A stretch of DNA of 64,000 nucleotides from Neomoorella thermoacetica (GTDB lineage Bacteria; Bacillota; DSM-521; Neomoorellales; Neomoorellaceae): NCBI RefSeq assembly GCF_001875325.1, contig NZ_MDDC01000012.1:1-64000 (forward strand), in the 5' to 3' direction. Positions 24,995 through 33,050 of the stretch are shown here, in pieces (the first letter of the stretch is position 1; the number at the start of each line of letters is the position of its first letter). The translations under genes were made by a program, and so were the position numbers. The notes under the pieces are model-generated. The model was not told where the DNA came from and searched no databases. It saw only the letters and a program-made list of their open reading frames with translations.

Positions 24995-26082
24995 TAATCT
25001 CCGGTTATTACGGTTTTCAGAACGCCGGGGACGAAGCGGTCCTCTACAGTATCGTTAAGGCCCTGCGCTCCCTGGAACCGCACATAGAGATCGCCGTCCT
25101 TTCCCGGCGCCCGGAGCAAACGGCGGCCTGTTTAAAGGTCCGGGCAGTAGACCGCTGGCACCCGGGCCGGGTCGCCGGGGCTATCCGCCGGGCCGACCTG
25201 GTTATCAGCGGTGGGGGTAGTTTGTTCCAGGATGTTACCGGGCCTAAAAGCCTGCTCTATTATTTGGCTATAGTGTTCCTGGCCCGGTTGTTGCGGAAGC
25301 CGGTAATCGTTTATGCCCAGGGACTGGGCCCTTTGAAACGCCACTGGAGCCGCTGGCTGACGGGCCGGGTATTAAACCACGTCCAGCTTATCTCCCTGCG
25401 GGACAGCGAGTCGCGGCGGCTGCTGGAAGAGCTGGGGGTTAACCGGCCGCCGGTCTATGTAACGGCCGACCCGGTCCTGGGCCTGGAGCCTGAAGATATG
25501 GACCTGCGGCCCGGCCAGGATAAATGGGAGCAACTGGAGCTTTCCGGGCCGGTGATCGGGATTTCGGTGCGCTCCTGGCCGGGGTATGAGGAGTGCTGGC
25601 CGTCCCTGGCCAGGGTAGCTGACGAGCTCGTGGCCGGGGGGTGGCAGGTTTTATTTTTGCCTTTTCACTTTCCCGCCGATGTCGACGCCTGCCGCCAGGT
25701 AGCCCGCCTGATGCACAGTCCGGCAGTTGTTCTACGGGAAAACCTGGACCTGCCGGCCCTGATGGGCCTGATGGGCCGGTTGCAGTTTTTGATCGGCATG
25801 CGTCTCCACGCCCTGATCCTGGCTTCCTTGATGGGGGTTCCTTTCCTGGCCCTGCCCTATGACCCCAAAGTGACGGCCCTGGCCAGGATGATGGAGCAGC
25901 CGGTCGCCAGTTTTCTGGCAAGTGTCAGTTATACCGGCCTGGAAGCAGCCGTCAAACAGGCCCTGGCCGAACGTGAGGAACACGCCCGGCGGGTGCGGGC
26001 TGCGGTGGCCGAACTGCGGCCCCTGGCCCTGGACACCGCCCGGCTGGTAATAGAGTATCTGCGGAAAGGAGCAAGGGGCTGA
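24982..26082 (+). CDS. csaB: Polysaccharide pyruvyl transferase CsaB
   Basis: 366 residues. Seen: VVISGYYGFQNAGDEAVLYSI, RRADLVISGGGSLFQDVTG, VIVYAQGLGPL, VYVTADPVLGLE and the C-terminal FLIGMRLHALILASLMGVPF. The enzyme adds ketal-linked pyruvate from PEP to the secondary wall polymer, creating the ligand for SLH domains. This fits the SLH proteins at 1309 and 53539. TTG start overlaps DUF5693 by 13 bases and GGAGG is upstream. The operon continues with murJ 17 bases later. Confidence 0.95.
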   Translation: MARVVISGYYGFQNAGDEAVLYSIVKALRSLEPHIEIAVLSRRPEQTAACLKVRAVDRWHPGRVAGAIRRADLVISGGGSLFQDVTGPKSLLYYLAIVFLARLLRKPVIVYAQGLGPLKRHWSRWLTGRVLNHVQLISLRDSESRRLLEELGVNRPPVYVTADPVLGLEPEDMDLRPGQDKWEQLELSGPVIGISVRSWPGYEECWPSLARVADELVAGGWQVLFLPFHFPADVDACRQVARLMHSPAVVLRENLDLPALMGLMGRLQFLIGMRLHALILASLMGVPFLALPYDPKVTALARMMEQPVASFLASVSYTGLEAAVKQALAEREEHARRVRAAVAELRPLALDTARLVIEYLRKGARG

Positions 26083-26098
26083 TTGCCGGCCCTGACCC

Positions 26099-27700
26099 AT
26101 GGCAGTAGCGAATGATGGCAAGCCCGCCCGGGGTCCTGAGGGTACGCCGGTAGCCCGGATGGCCCGGGCGGCGAGTGTAGTATTGGTATTGAACCTTTTG
26201 AGCCGGGTGCTGGGCTTTGTCCGGGATGCCAGTATTGCCGCCCGCTTCGGCGCCGGGCCGGCTACCGATGCTTACCTGGTGGCCTACACCATCCCCTTTT
26301 TCCTGCAAACCATCCTGGGGATGGCCTTTGTGACGGTGATGGTGCCGGTGGTCACTACTTACCTGGTGCGGGGTGACCGCGACCAGGGGTGGGCGGTAGC
26401 CAGCGCCGTGGGCAACTGGACGGCCTTGATCCTTGGCTTGCTGACTATTGTGGGCCTTGGGCTGGCGCCCTGGCTGGTCCGGCTCATGGCGCCGGGTTTT
26501 CCGGCTCCGGTCTTCGATCTGGCTGTCAAGCTGACCCGGATCATGTTCCTCTCCCTGGCCTTTATGGGGACAGGTATGCTGGTCAGCGGTATTTTAAACG
26601 CCGGTTATATCTTTACTTCCCCGGCCCTGGCACCGGCAGTGAGCAACCTGGTGATTATCGCCACGGTGATCTTTGCCGGGTCCGCCTTTGGTATCACCGG
26701 GCTGGCGGTGGGTACGGTCCTGAGCTTCGTGGCTTACCTGTTAATCCAGCTTCCCGACCTGCCGCGCCTGCAGTTCCACTACACCTGGAGCCTCATGGCC
26801 AGCCACCCGGCAGTGCGGAGAATCGGCCGGCACCTCCTGCCGGTATGTTTCAGTTTGGCGGTAGTCCAGCTCTACCTGGCGACGAACCGCTTTTTTGCTT
26901 CCCAGCTGGAGCCCGGAAGTATTACCGCCCTGGACTTTGCCAACCGCCTGGTGAACCTGCCCCTGGGGGTCTTTGTCGCCAGCGTGACCACCGCCATCTT
27001 TCCCTCCCTGGCCGAGCAGGCGGCCCTAAATGACCGCCGGGAAATGGCCCACCTGACGGACCGCGGCCTGGGGCTGGTGGCCCTGACTATTTTGCCGGCG
27101 GCGGTCGGCATGATTGTCCTGCGGGTGCCCCTGGTGCAACTGGTCTTCCAGCGCGGGGCCTTCGATCCCCGGGCTACGGCCATGACGGCTGTGGCGGTAC
27201 TCTTTTATTCTGTGGGCCTCCTGGCTCAGGCCATGCACCCCATCCTTACCCGGGCCTTTTACGCCCTCCAGGATGTGGTTGTCCCGGTGGTTACAGGTAT
27301 TATTTCCGTTGGCCTGAACATCCTCTTTAGCTATTTCCTGGCCCCGCGCCTGGGGCACGGCGGCCTGGCCCTGGCCAATTCCCTGGCGGCGAGCATCTAC
27401 GCCCTGATGCTTTACCTGGCCCTCTACCGGCGCCTGCCGGAGTTAAAAGTAACCTTGCTCTTGAGTACCATGTTGCGGATTTTCCTGGCGGCCACGGGCA
27501 TGGGACTCCTGGTCTGGCTGGCCGGAAGGGGCCTGGAGGTTTTCACCTGGTCGCGGCCCCTGCTGGGGCTCCTCGTGCGGATGACGGTGTTAATCGGGGG
27601 CGGGGGCCTGGCTTTCTGGGTTCTGGCCCGGTGCCTGAAGGTAGAGGAAGTGACCTTCATCACCGCCATGATCCGGCGGCGCCTGGAGCGAGTTTTCTAA
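26099..27700 (+). CDS. murJ: Lipid II flippase / MurJ-like
   Basis: 533 residues with about 13-14 membrane helices. The N-terminus has the family motif LLSRVLGFVRDASIAARFGAG and ATDAYLVAYTIPFFL, followed by GMAFVTVMVPVV. It moves lipid-linked wall precursors across the membrane. The ATG at 26099 lacks a strong ribosome site. It is in the envelope cluster after csaB; a polymer flippase serving the pyruvylated wall polymer is an alternative to peptidoglycan lipid II. Confidence 0.93.
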   Translation: MAVANDGKPARGPEGTPVARMARAASVVLVLNLLSRVLGFVRDASIAARFGAGPATDAYLVAYTIPFFLQTILGMAFVTVMVPVVTTYLVRGDRDQGWAVASAVGNWTALILGLLTIVGLGLAPWLVRLMAPGFPAPVFDLAVKLTRIMFLSLAFMGTGMLVSGILNAGYIFTSPALAPAVSNLVIIATVIFAGSAFGITGLAVGTVLSFVAYLLIQLPDLPRLQFHYTWSLMASHPAVRRIGRHLLPVCFSLAVVQLYLATNRFFASQLEPGSITALDFANRLVNLPLGVFVASVTTAIFPSLAEQAALNDRREMAHLTDRGLGLVALTILPAAVGMIVLRVPLVQLVFQRGAFDPRATAMTAVAVLFYSVGLLAQAMHPILTRAFYALQDVVVPVVTGIISVGLNILFSYFLAPRLGHGGLALANSLAASIYALMLYLALYRRLPELKVTLLLSTMLRIFLAATGMGLLVWLAGRGLEVFTWSRPLLGLLVRMTVLIGGGGLAFWVLARCLKVEEVTFITAMIRRRLERVF

Positions 27701-27781
27701 TGCCGGCAGGAATAAGGGGATAAGTGGCGAATATATCTATTACTATTGTTCAAGAACATATGTATAAAGTGAAGTGACAGC

Positions 27782-28213
27782 GTGGACTGGAGTGCTATCC
27801 AGGGGATTTTACCCCACCGCTACCCCTTCCTGCTGGTCGACAGGGTCCTGGAGGTAGAGGCAGGCCGGCGGGCAGTGGGCCAGAAAAACGTGAGCGGTAA
27901 CGAATGGTATTTTAGCGGCCATTTTCCCGGCCAACCGGTAATGCCCGGGGTACTGATAATGGAAGCCCTGGCTCAAGTCGGGGCGGTGGCTCTCCTGAGC
28001 CTGCCGGAATTTCAGGGCCGGCTGGCCCTTTTCGGCGGTATGGACCGGGTCCGCTTCCGCCGCCAGGTAGTCCCGGGGGATGTCCTGCGCCTGGAGACGG
28101 AGATTATCAAGCTCAAGGGCCGGGTCGGTAAGGGCTACGGCCGGGCCTCCGTCGGCGAAGAGCTAGCCGCTGAGGGTGAGCTACTCTTTGCCGTGGGCGA
28201 AAAGATCGAGTAA
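27782..28213 (+). CDS. fabZ: 3-hydroxyacyl-ACP dehydratase FabZ
   Basis: 143 residues, a single hot-dog domain. [18 protein letters not shown] at the N-terminus, then the active-site His in [22 protein letters not shown] with the catalytic Glu in the following helix. It removes water from 3-hydroxyacyl-ACP in fatty acid synthesis in the cytoplasm. GTG start with weak upstream site. It lies away from other fab genes, between murJ and the tagO-like gene, hinting at supply of acyl chains to envelope synthesis. Confidence 0.94.
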   Translation: MDWSAIQGILPHRYPFLLVDRVLEVEAGRRAVGQKNVSGNEWYFSGHFPGQPVMPGVLIMEALAQVGAVALLSLPEFQGRLALFGGMDRVRFRRQVVPGDVLRLETEIIKLKGRVGKGYGRASVGEELAAEGELLFAVGEKIE

Positions 28214-28228
28214 GAGGAGGAACCGCAG

Positions 28229-29278
28229 GTGGATATCCTGGCCCTGGCACTAGCCGGGATAGTCAGTTTCTTACTGACACCTTTGCTCTGCCGGATAGCA
28301 CCCCGCCTGGGGGCAGTAGATAAACCGAACGCCCGCAAGATTCATCGCACCCTTATGCCCCGCCTGGGAGGGGTGGCCATTTATGCGGGGTTTATGCTGG
28401 CTTACTGGCTGGGAGGGTATCATCACCAGGAATACCCGGGGCTTTTCTTTGCCGGGACCTTTATTATGGTTGTGGGTATAATTGACGATATCCGCTCCCT
28501 GAGCCCCCGGCTGAAGCTCCTGGGGCAGATCATAGCGGCCGTCATCCTGGTGGCCTTCGGCGTCCGGGTGGATTTCCTGACCAACCCCTTCGATGGCCTG
28601 TTTATCCTGGGTAAACTGGCCATCCCGGTTACCATTTTTTGGTTGGTAGGCGTTACCAACGCCTTGAACCTGGTCGACGGGCTGGACGGGCTGGCAGCGG
28701 GAACCTCTTTGATAGCAGCCGTAACCATCGCCGTTGTCGCCTGGTTCAACGGCGAGCTGGCAGTAGCTTTTCTCTCCCTGGCCCTGGCGGCAGCCGTCCT
28801 GGGGTTCCTGCCCTTCAACTTTCACCCGGCGCGGATTTTTATGGGCGATAGCGGGTCCATGTTCCTGGGCTTTAACCTGGCGGCCCTGGCCACCATCGGC
28901 CTGACCAAGAGCGCTACGGTAATATCCCTCTTTATCCCGGTGGTAATCCTCGGCCTGCCCATCCTGGACACCCTGTTTGCCATTGTCCGTCGCTTCCTCA
29001 ATCACCGGCCCATCTTTGCCCCGGATAAGGGGCACCTGCACCACCGCTTGCTGGCCCATGGTTTGAGCCAGCGCCAGGCAGTAGGGGTTATTTACCTCGT
29101 TGATGCCTGCCTGGGAGGCAGCGCCATCCTCCTTAGCCGGGTGGCTACGGACCAGGGGGTGCTGATCCTGATCGGGCTGGCGGTAATTATCCTTGTGGGT
29201 TGCGATAAATTAGGGATTATTGGCAGGAACGGCCTGGCCAGGGCTAAAGCCCGGCATAATACCCTGCACCTGTTCTAG
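28229..29278 (+). CDS. Undecaprenyl-phosphate GlcNAc-1-phosphate transferase (TagO/WecA-like)
   Basis: 349 residues with about ten membrane helices. Catalytic motifs: VGIIDDIRSLSPRLKLLGQ (Asp pair), NALNLVDGLDGLAAG, ARIFMGDSGSMFLGF and the C-terminal HLHHRLL His motif. It starts wall-polymer synthesis by moving GlcNAc-1-P to undecaprenyl phosphate. The GTG start has AGAGGAGG upstream, 15 bases after fabZ. It is the likely first step for the polymer that CsaB pyruvylates. Confidence 0.93.
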   Translation: MDILALALAGIVSFLLTPLLCRIAPRLGAVDKPNARKIHRTLMPRLGGVAIYAGFMLAYWLGGYHHQEYPGLFFAGTFIMVVGIIDDIRSLSPRLKLLGQIIAAVILVAFGVRVDFLTNPFDGLFILGKLAIPVTIFWLVGVTNALNLVDGLDGLAAGTSLIAAVTIAVVAWFNGELAVAFLSLALAAAVLGFLPFNFHPARIFMGDSGSMFLGFNLAALATIGLTKSATVISLFIPVVILGLPILDTLFAIVRRFLNHRPIFAPDKGHLHHRLLAHGLSQRQAVGVIYLVDACLGGSAILLSRVATDQGVLILIGLAVIILVGCDKLGIIGRNGLARAKARHNTLHLF

Positions 29279-29284
29279 GGGAGG

Positions 29285-29527
29285 GTGGTAGCCCTGGATA
29301 GCCGAAATTATCTCCTGCTCGCCTTTATATTTTTAACTCTGGGGCTTGGGCTGGCTGGTGGCGCCCGGGCAGGAACGGCCGCTGCCGGCTCCCGGGAGGA
29401 CCCGGTGGTCACCCGCAGTTATGTCCAGGAAGCGGTAGATAACCGCCTTGCGCCCCTCCAGCAACAGCTTGATGAGGCCAGCAAGCGCCTGGCAGCCCTC
29501 CGGCAGCGCCTGGACAGTTTGAAATAG
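29285..29527 (+). CDS. Small exported or membrane-anchored coiled-coil protein
   Basis: 80 residues. A hydrophobic segment (YLLLAFIFLTLGLGLAGGARAG) that could be a signal peptide is followed by a short linker and a coiled coil (YVQEAVDNRLAPLQQQLDEASKRLAALRQRLDSL). No family recognised. GTG start directly follows GGGGAGG, 6 bases after the tagO-like stop, so it is the end of that operon. Confidence 0.6.
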   Translation: MVALDSRNYLLLAFIFLTLGLGLAGGARAGTAAAGSREDPVVTRSYVQEAVDNRLAPLQQQLDEASKRLAALRQRLDSLK

Positions 29528-29547
29528 GGATTTCCTGGTACGAACTT

Positions 29548-29576
29548 GAAGGATCGTAGTCTTTGACTGCGGTCCT
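29548..29576 (+). terminator. Probable terminator of the envelope operon
   Basis: 13-base arms (AAGGATCGTAGTC / GACTGCGGTCCTT) pair fully when G-U pairs are allowed, with a three-base loop. The T tract is poor (CTTGCATTT). Confidence 0.6.
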
Positions 29577-29643
29577 TCTTGCATTTATGGCCCGCCGGGG
29601 GAAATAATACGGAAAGAAAATCTCCAGGAACGGGGGTCTAGAG

Positions 29644-29739
29644 GTGCGCGACCTGTTAATTGAGGGCCTTTTAATCCTGGCCTTTATCGTGGCCGGTACC
29701 GGCCTGCTTTTTTACCTTCACAAACGCGAGTTGCTGTAA
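29644..29739 (+). CDS. 31-residue single-helix membrane peptide
   Basis: GTG start, GGGGG about six bases upstream; the product starts VRDLLIEGLLILAFIVAG and ends FYLHKRELL. One membrane helix fills most of the protein, with acidic residues before and basic residues after it. No family recognised; too short to be sure it is translated. It lies between the envelope operon and a DUF421 gene. Confidence 0.42.
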   Translation: MRDLLIEGLLILAFIVAGTGLLFYLHKRELL

Positions 29740-29760
29740 AGAACATTTAGGAGGAACTCC

Positions 29761-29801
29761 TCATGGGGGCAGCCGCCCCCGCCGCGAACAATGAAAATGC
29801 A
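29761..29801 (+). repeat. Copy 2 of a GC-hairpin repeat
   Basis: CATGGGGGCAGCCGCCCCCG followed by AACAATGAAAATGCA. Most positions match 15408-15449, including the GGGGGC/GCCCCC hairpin and the AACAATGAAA tail. Confidence 0.5.
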
Positions 29802-29941
29802 GGCTGGGCAGGGGGCTGGAGGATACAGGCGGGGGACGACCTGGTTCGAGGCGGAGGCCGGAGCCTGTTCCTCCAGCCCATAGGAAGTCAACAAAAACGT
29901 CTATTTAGTTACAAACATATTTCCGGAGGAGGTACATTATC

Positions 29942-30703
29942 GTGAAATTCGTGGAGGTTTTTCTGCAAACCCTGCTGGCCTTCTTTGCCATCCTGATCTA
30001 TACTCGTATCCTGGGCAAACAGCAGATAGGCCAGTTAACTTTTTTCGAGTATATTAACGGCATTACCTTCGGCAGCATCGCCGCCGTCCTGGCCACCGAT
30101 ACAGCCCCCAACCAGACCTGGATGCACTTCTTGGGTTTGACCCTCTTTGCCTTTTTTACCTGGTTGGCCGGTTATGCTGTGCTGGTGAGCAGGCCGGCCC
30201 GGAAATTGATCTCAGGTGAGCCAACAGTGGTCGTCCATAACGGTAAAATATTGGAAGAAAACATGAAGAAAATGCGTTATAATTTTGATGAGCTGGCCAT
30301 GCAGCTGCGACAAAAAAATGTTTTTGATATTGCCGACGTCGAATATGCTATTATGGAGCCTGACGGGGACTTAAGCGTGCTCCTCAAGTCCCAGAAGCGG
30401 CCCCTGACACCATCTGACCTTAAGCTACCGACCAAGTACGAAGGGGTACCCACTGAGCTCATTGAAGACGGGGAGATCCTCTTCCAGAATCTCCAGCAGA
30501 ATCACCTGGACGAGAAGTGGCTCATCCAGCAGCTCCAGGCCCAGGGGATACAGGATATCAGCCAGGTTGACTATGCCGTTCTCCGGAGTAACGGCACCCT
30601 TTATGTCAATACCAAGGAGGACGATATTATCAACCCGGTGGATATCACCGACGCCCCGGAAAGCCCGGTGAAAACGGAGAAGGAAGAGCAGGATCGCCCC
30701 TAA
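29942..30703 (+). CDS. DUF421 (YetF-like) membrane protein
   Basis: 253 residues. Three N-terminal membrane helices (VFLQTLLAFFAILIYTRILGKQQIGQL), the family motif FEYINGITFGSIAA, then soluble domains with KLISGEPTVVVHNGKILEENMKKMRYNFDELAMQLRQK and VEYAIMEPDGDLSVL. A second copy-like segment (WLIQQLQAQGIQDISQVDYAVLRSNGTLYV) repeats this soluble motif. The YetF-type family is common in spore formers and has no firm function. GTG start with GGAGGAGG upstream. Confidence 0.85.
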   Translation: MKFVEVFLQTLLAFFAILIYTRILGKQQIGQLTFFEYINGITFGSIAAVLATDTAPNQTWMHFLGLTLFAFFTWLAGYAVLVSRPARKLISGEPTVVVHNGKILEENMKKMRYNFDELAMQLRQKNVFDIADVEYAIMEPDGDLSVLLKSQKRPLTPSDLKLPTKYEGVPTELIEDGEILFQNLQQNHLDEKWLIQQLQAQGIQDISQVDYAVLRSNGTLYVNTKEDDIINPVDITDAPESPVKTEKEEQDRP

Positions 30704-30918
30704 CCTGCTTACTATGACTGGGGAGCCTTATGGAAGGCAACACCCCCGGGTGGCGCAGGTTCCCGGGTCAGGGCAAGCCAGAGGCGGCGTGCAGCGGCCC
30801 GAACCGGGCCCTGGTCCTGGCGGCGCCTAATTCCTGCAGCGGAGGGACATTTCACCGGCGTGTGTAGGAAGCATCATTTATGGTACAACGCTATCTTCAA
30901 AGGAGGCCCAGAGCTCTG
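30704..30918 (+). other. Structured GC-rich intergenic region
   Basis: No ORF is supported. Between 30720 and 30840 the sequence can fold strongly: a GGCCCG/CGGGCC hairpin with 3-base loop at 30796-30810, flanked by GCCAG (30778 region) and CTGGC arms. A GGAGG ribosome site for the next gene lies at about 30902. It may be an mRNA leader or a small RNA; I cannot match it to a known class. Confidence 0.4.
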
Positions 30919-32334
30919 ATGGCTATAAAATTTGGGACCGACGGCTGGCGCGCCGTCATTGCCGACGAGTTCACCTTCGCCAATGTGCGTTTGGTCACCC
31001 AGGCCACGGCCAATTACCTGCTCCGGGAGGCCGGCAGCGGGAAGATCATTATCGGTTACGACAACCGTTTCCTGGCCCCGGAGTTTGCCCGGGCCGTGGC
31101 CGAGGTCCTGACTGCCAGCGGCTTTACCGTCTATCTGCCGTCCCGGGCGGTGCCCACACCGGTGACGGCCTGGGCTATTAAGAAATACCAGGCCAGGGGT
31201 GCGTTAATGCTTACCGCCAGTCATAATCCTCCGGAATACTGCGGTTTGAAGTTTATCCCCGAATATGCCGGCCCGGCGGTACCGGCCATTACCTCCGCCA
31301 TTGAAAAAGAAATTGCTGCCGTCATAAATGGAGGAGAAGTAAAGACCCTCAACCTGGATGAAGCCCGGGGCCGGGGCCTGGTCCGGGAACTGGAACCGGA
31401 GGCCGATTACCGGGAGTACCTGCACGGGCTCATTGACGTTGAGGCCCTCCGGAAGGCCGGTTTGAAGGTCGTAGTCGACCCCCTTTACGGCGCGGGTACA
31501 GGCTACCTGGAGGATTTCCTGCGGGAGGCCGGCTGCCAGGTGCAGGCCATACATAATTACCGGGACCCCCTGTTTGGCGGCGACTTACCGGACCCCAGCG
31601 CCCGGGGCCTGGAGGAACTCAGCCGGCGGGTCCGGGAGACAGGTGCACACCTGGGGCTGGCCCTGGATGGCGACGCCGACCGCTTCGGGGTAGTAGACGG
31701 GGACGGTACCTACCTGACGGCCAACCAGATTCTATACCTGGTCCTGGCCCATTTAATCCTGGACCGCCATTACCGTGGCCCGGTAGCCCGGACAGTAGCC
31801 ACCACCCATAACCTGGACCGCCTGGCCAGGGCCCACGACCTGGATATAATTGAAACCCCGGTGGGCTTTAAGTATATAGGAGAGGCCCTGCGGGAAAGGG
31901 GCTGCATCCTGGGGGGGGAAGAGAGCGGCGGCTTAAGCATCCGGGGGCATATCCCTGAGAAGGACGGCATCCTGGCGACGGCCCTGGTAGCTGAACTGCG
32001 GGCGGTTCGGGGCCAGAGCCTGGGGGCGATTTTGGCGGATTTGCAATCCAGGTATGGCCAGCTGGTCAACCAGCGCCTGGATATCAAGGTAGACCCGGCT
32101 ACTAAAGAAAGGGTGCTGCATGAATTACCGGATTTTGCCCCGGTCAAGGTGGCGGGCATACCGGTAACCGGGCGTCTGACGGTAGACGGGGTAAAATTGA
32201 TCCTGGCCGACGGCAGCTGGGTTTTACTGCGACCTTCCGGTACGGAACCCCTCCTGCGTTTATATGCGGAGGCGCCCGATGCCGGGCGTCTCCGCCTGTT
32301 GCAACAGGATATAACCACTGCCCTCAGGATTTAA
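30919..32334 (+). CDS. Phosphoglucomutase/phosphomannomutase family protein
   Basis: About 471 residues, alpha-D-phosphohexomutase family. Seen: KFGTDGWRAVIADEFT, the catalytic serine loop LTASHNPPEYCGLK, the metal loop LALDGDADRFGVVD, sugar loop LGGEESGGLSIRGH and the phosphate-binding RPSGTEPLLRLY. It interconverts hexose 1- and 6-phosphates for glycan precursors. The ATG at 30919 follows GGAGG at 12 bases; an upstream ATG at 30880 has no site and precedes that SD. Substrate choice between glucose, mannose and glucosamine cannot be told. Its end overlaps a small convergent gene by 11 bases. Confidence 0.92.
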   Translation: MAIKFGTDGWRAVIADEFTFANVRLVTQATANYLLREAGSGKIIIGYDNRFLAPEFARAVAEVLTASGFTVYLPSRAVPTPVTAWAIKKYQARGALMLTASHNPPEYCGLKFIPEYAGPAVPAITSAIEKEIAAVINGGEVKTLNLDEARGRGLVRELEPEADYREYLHGLIDVEALRKAGLKVVVDPLYGAGTGYLEDFLREAGCQVQAIHNYRDPLFGGDLPDPSARGLEELSRRVRETGAHLGLALDGDADRFGVVDGDGTYLTANQILYLVLAHLILDRHYRGPVARTVATTHNLDRLARAHDLDIIETPVGFKYIGEALRERGCILGGEESGGLSIRGHIPEKDGILATALVAELRAVRGQSLGAILADLQSRYGQLVNQRLDIKVDPATKERVLHELPDFAPVKVAGIPVTGRLTVDGVKLILADGSWVLLRPSGTEPLLRLYAEAPDAGRLRLLQQDITTALRI

Positions 32335-32488
32335 AGTAGCGGGCGTATTCTTCGGCCGAGAGTTCCCGGTAACAGTTGGGGCACAGGGACCCCATACCGG
32401 GAACCTCGACGGCATCTTCCAGGCTGAGGCGCTCGAGCAGGCTCAGGGAAGCACCGCAGCGCAGGCAGGCATCGCCGGTTGCAACCAT
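32324..32488 (-). CDS. 54-residue zinc-ribbon protein
   Basis: Translation from the ATG at 32488 gives MVATGDACLRCGASLSLLE..., then GSLCPNCYRELSAEEYARYF. Two CxxC pairs 25 residues apart form a probable zinc ribbon. AAGGAGG lies eight bases before the ATG, a strong site. No family name. The stop lies within the 3' end of the mutase gene on the other strand. Confidence 0.72.
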   Translation of the reverse strand: MVATGDACLRCGASLSLLERLSLEDAVEVPGMGSLCPNCYRELSAEEYARYFKS

Positions 32489-32555
32489 TTTGGCCACCTC
32501 CTTCGCACCCTATTTGGTCGCCAGGCATAGGATGGAGCAGGGGGGTGAAGAGATT

Positions 32556-32990
32556 ATGAGCTACCAGGCACCTGTAACCCTGCTGGCATCTGTCGTTTCT
32601 CTGGCTCTGGCCTACGGCTGGCTCTGGCGGCGTTATCAAGCCTGGGGGTTAAATTATCACCGCCTGGTTATTTTAGTACGTAACCAGGGAGAATACCTGG
32701 AAGGGCTCCTGCGCCAGTTTTTTAGCTGGCGCTACTGGCATGGTTTACCCCTGGAGCTGTGGGTGGTTGCCGAAGCACCCTGTGAAGCAACCCTAGCTAT
32801 CTTGCGCCATTTCCTCTATCCCTATCCCTGTTGCCGGGTACTTTATGTAGCCCGGGACTCACCGGTCACAGGGACGGTTCCGGCTTTAACCGACGGGGAC
32901 GGTGAAGTCCTTGACCTGCGGGAAGAAACAAACTTCTTCTGTGCCGGGGCCAAATTATACCAGGTTTATTTAAAAATGCTAACTTTATAG
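32556..32990 (+). CDS. Unrecognised membrane-anchored protein
   Basis: 144 residues. N-terminal membrane helix (VTLLASVVSLALAYGWLWRR), then a soluble part with HRLVILVRNQGEYLEGLLRQFFSWRYW and LELWVVAEAPCEATLAILRHF. The alternation resembles the first half of a GT-A glycosyltransferase (an N-terminal nucleotide-fold), but catalytic motifs are missing; this is only a resemblance. GGGGGTGAAG upstream of the ATG. Divergent from the zinc-ribbon gene. Confidence 0.55.
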   Translation: MSYQAPVTLLASVVSLALAYGWLWRRYQAWGLNYHRLVILVRNQGEYLEGLLRQFFSWRYWHGLPLELWVVAEAPCEATLAILRHFLYPYPCCRVLYVARDSPVTGTVPALTDGDGEVLDLREETNFFCAGAKLYQVYLKMLTL

Positions 32991-33050
32991 AAGGAGAAAT
33001 TGTCCTGGTGGCGAATAAAGCATATAGTCTTATTTAAGGGGAATTAACCC

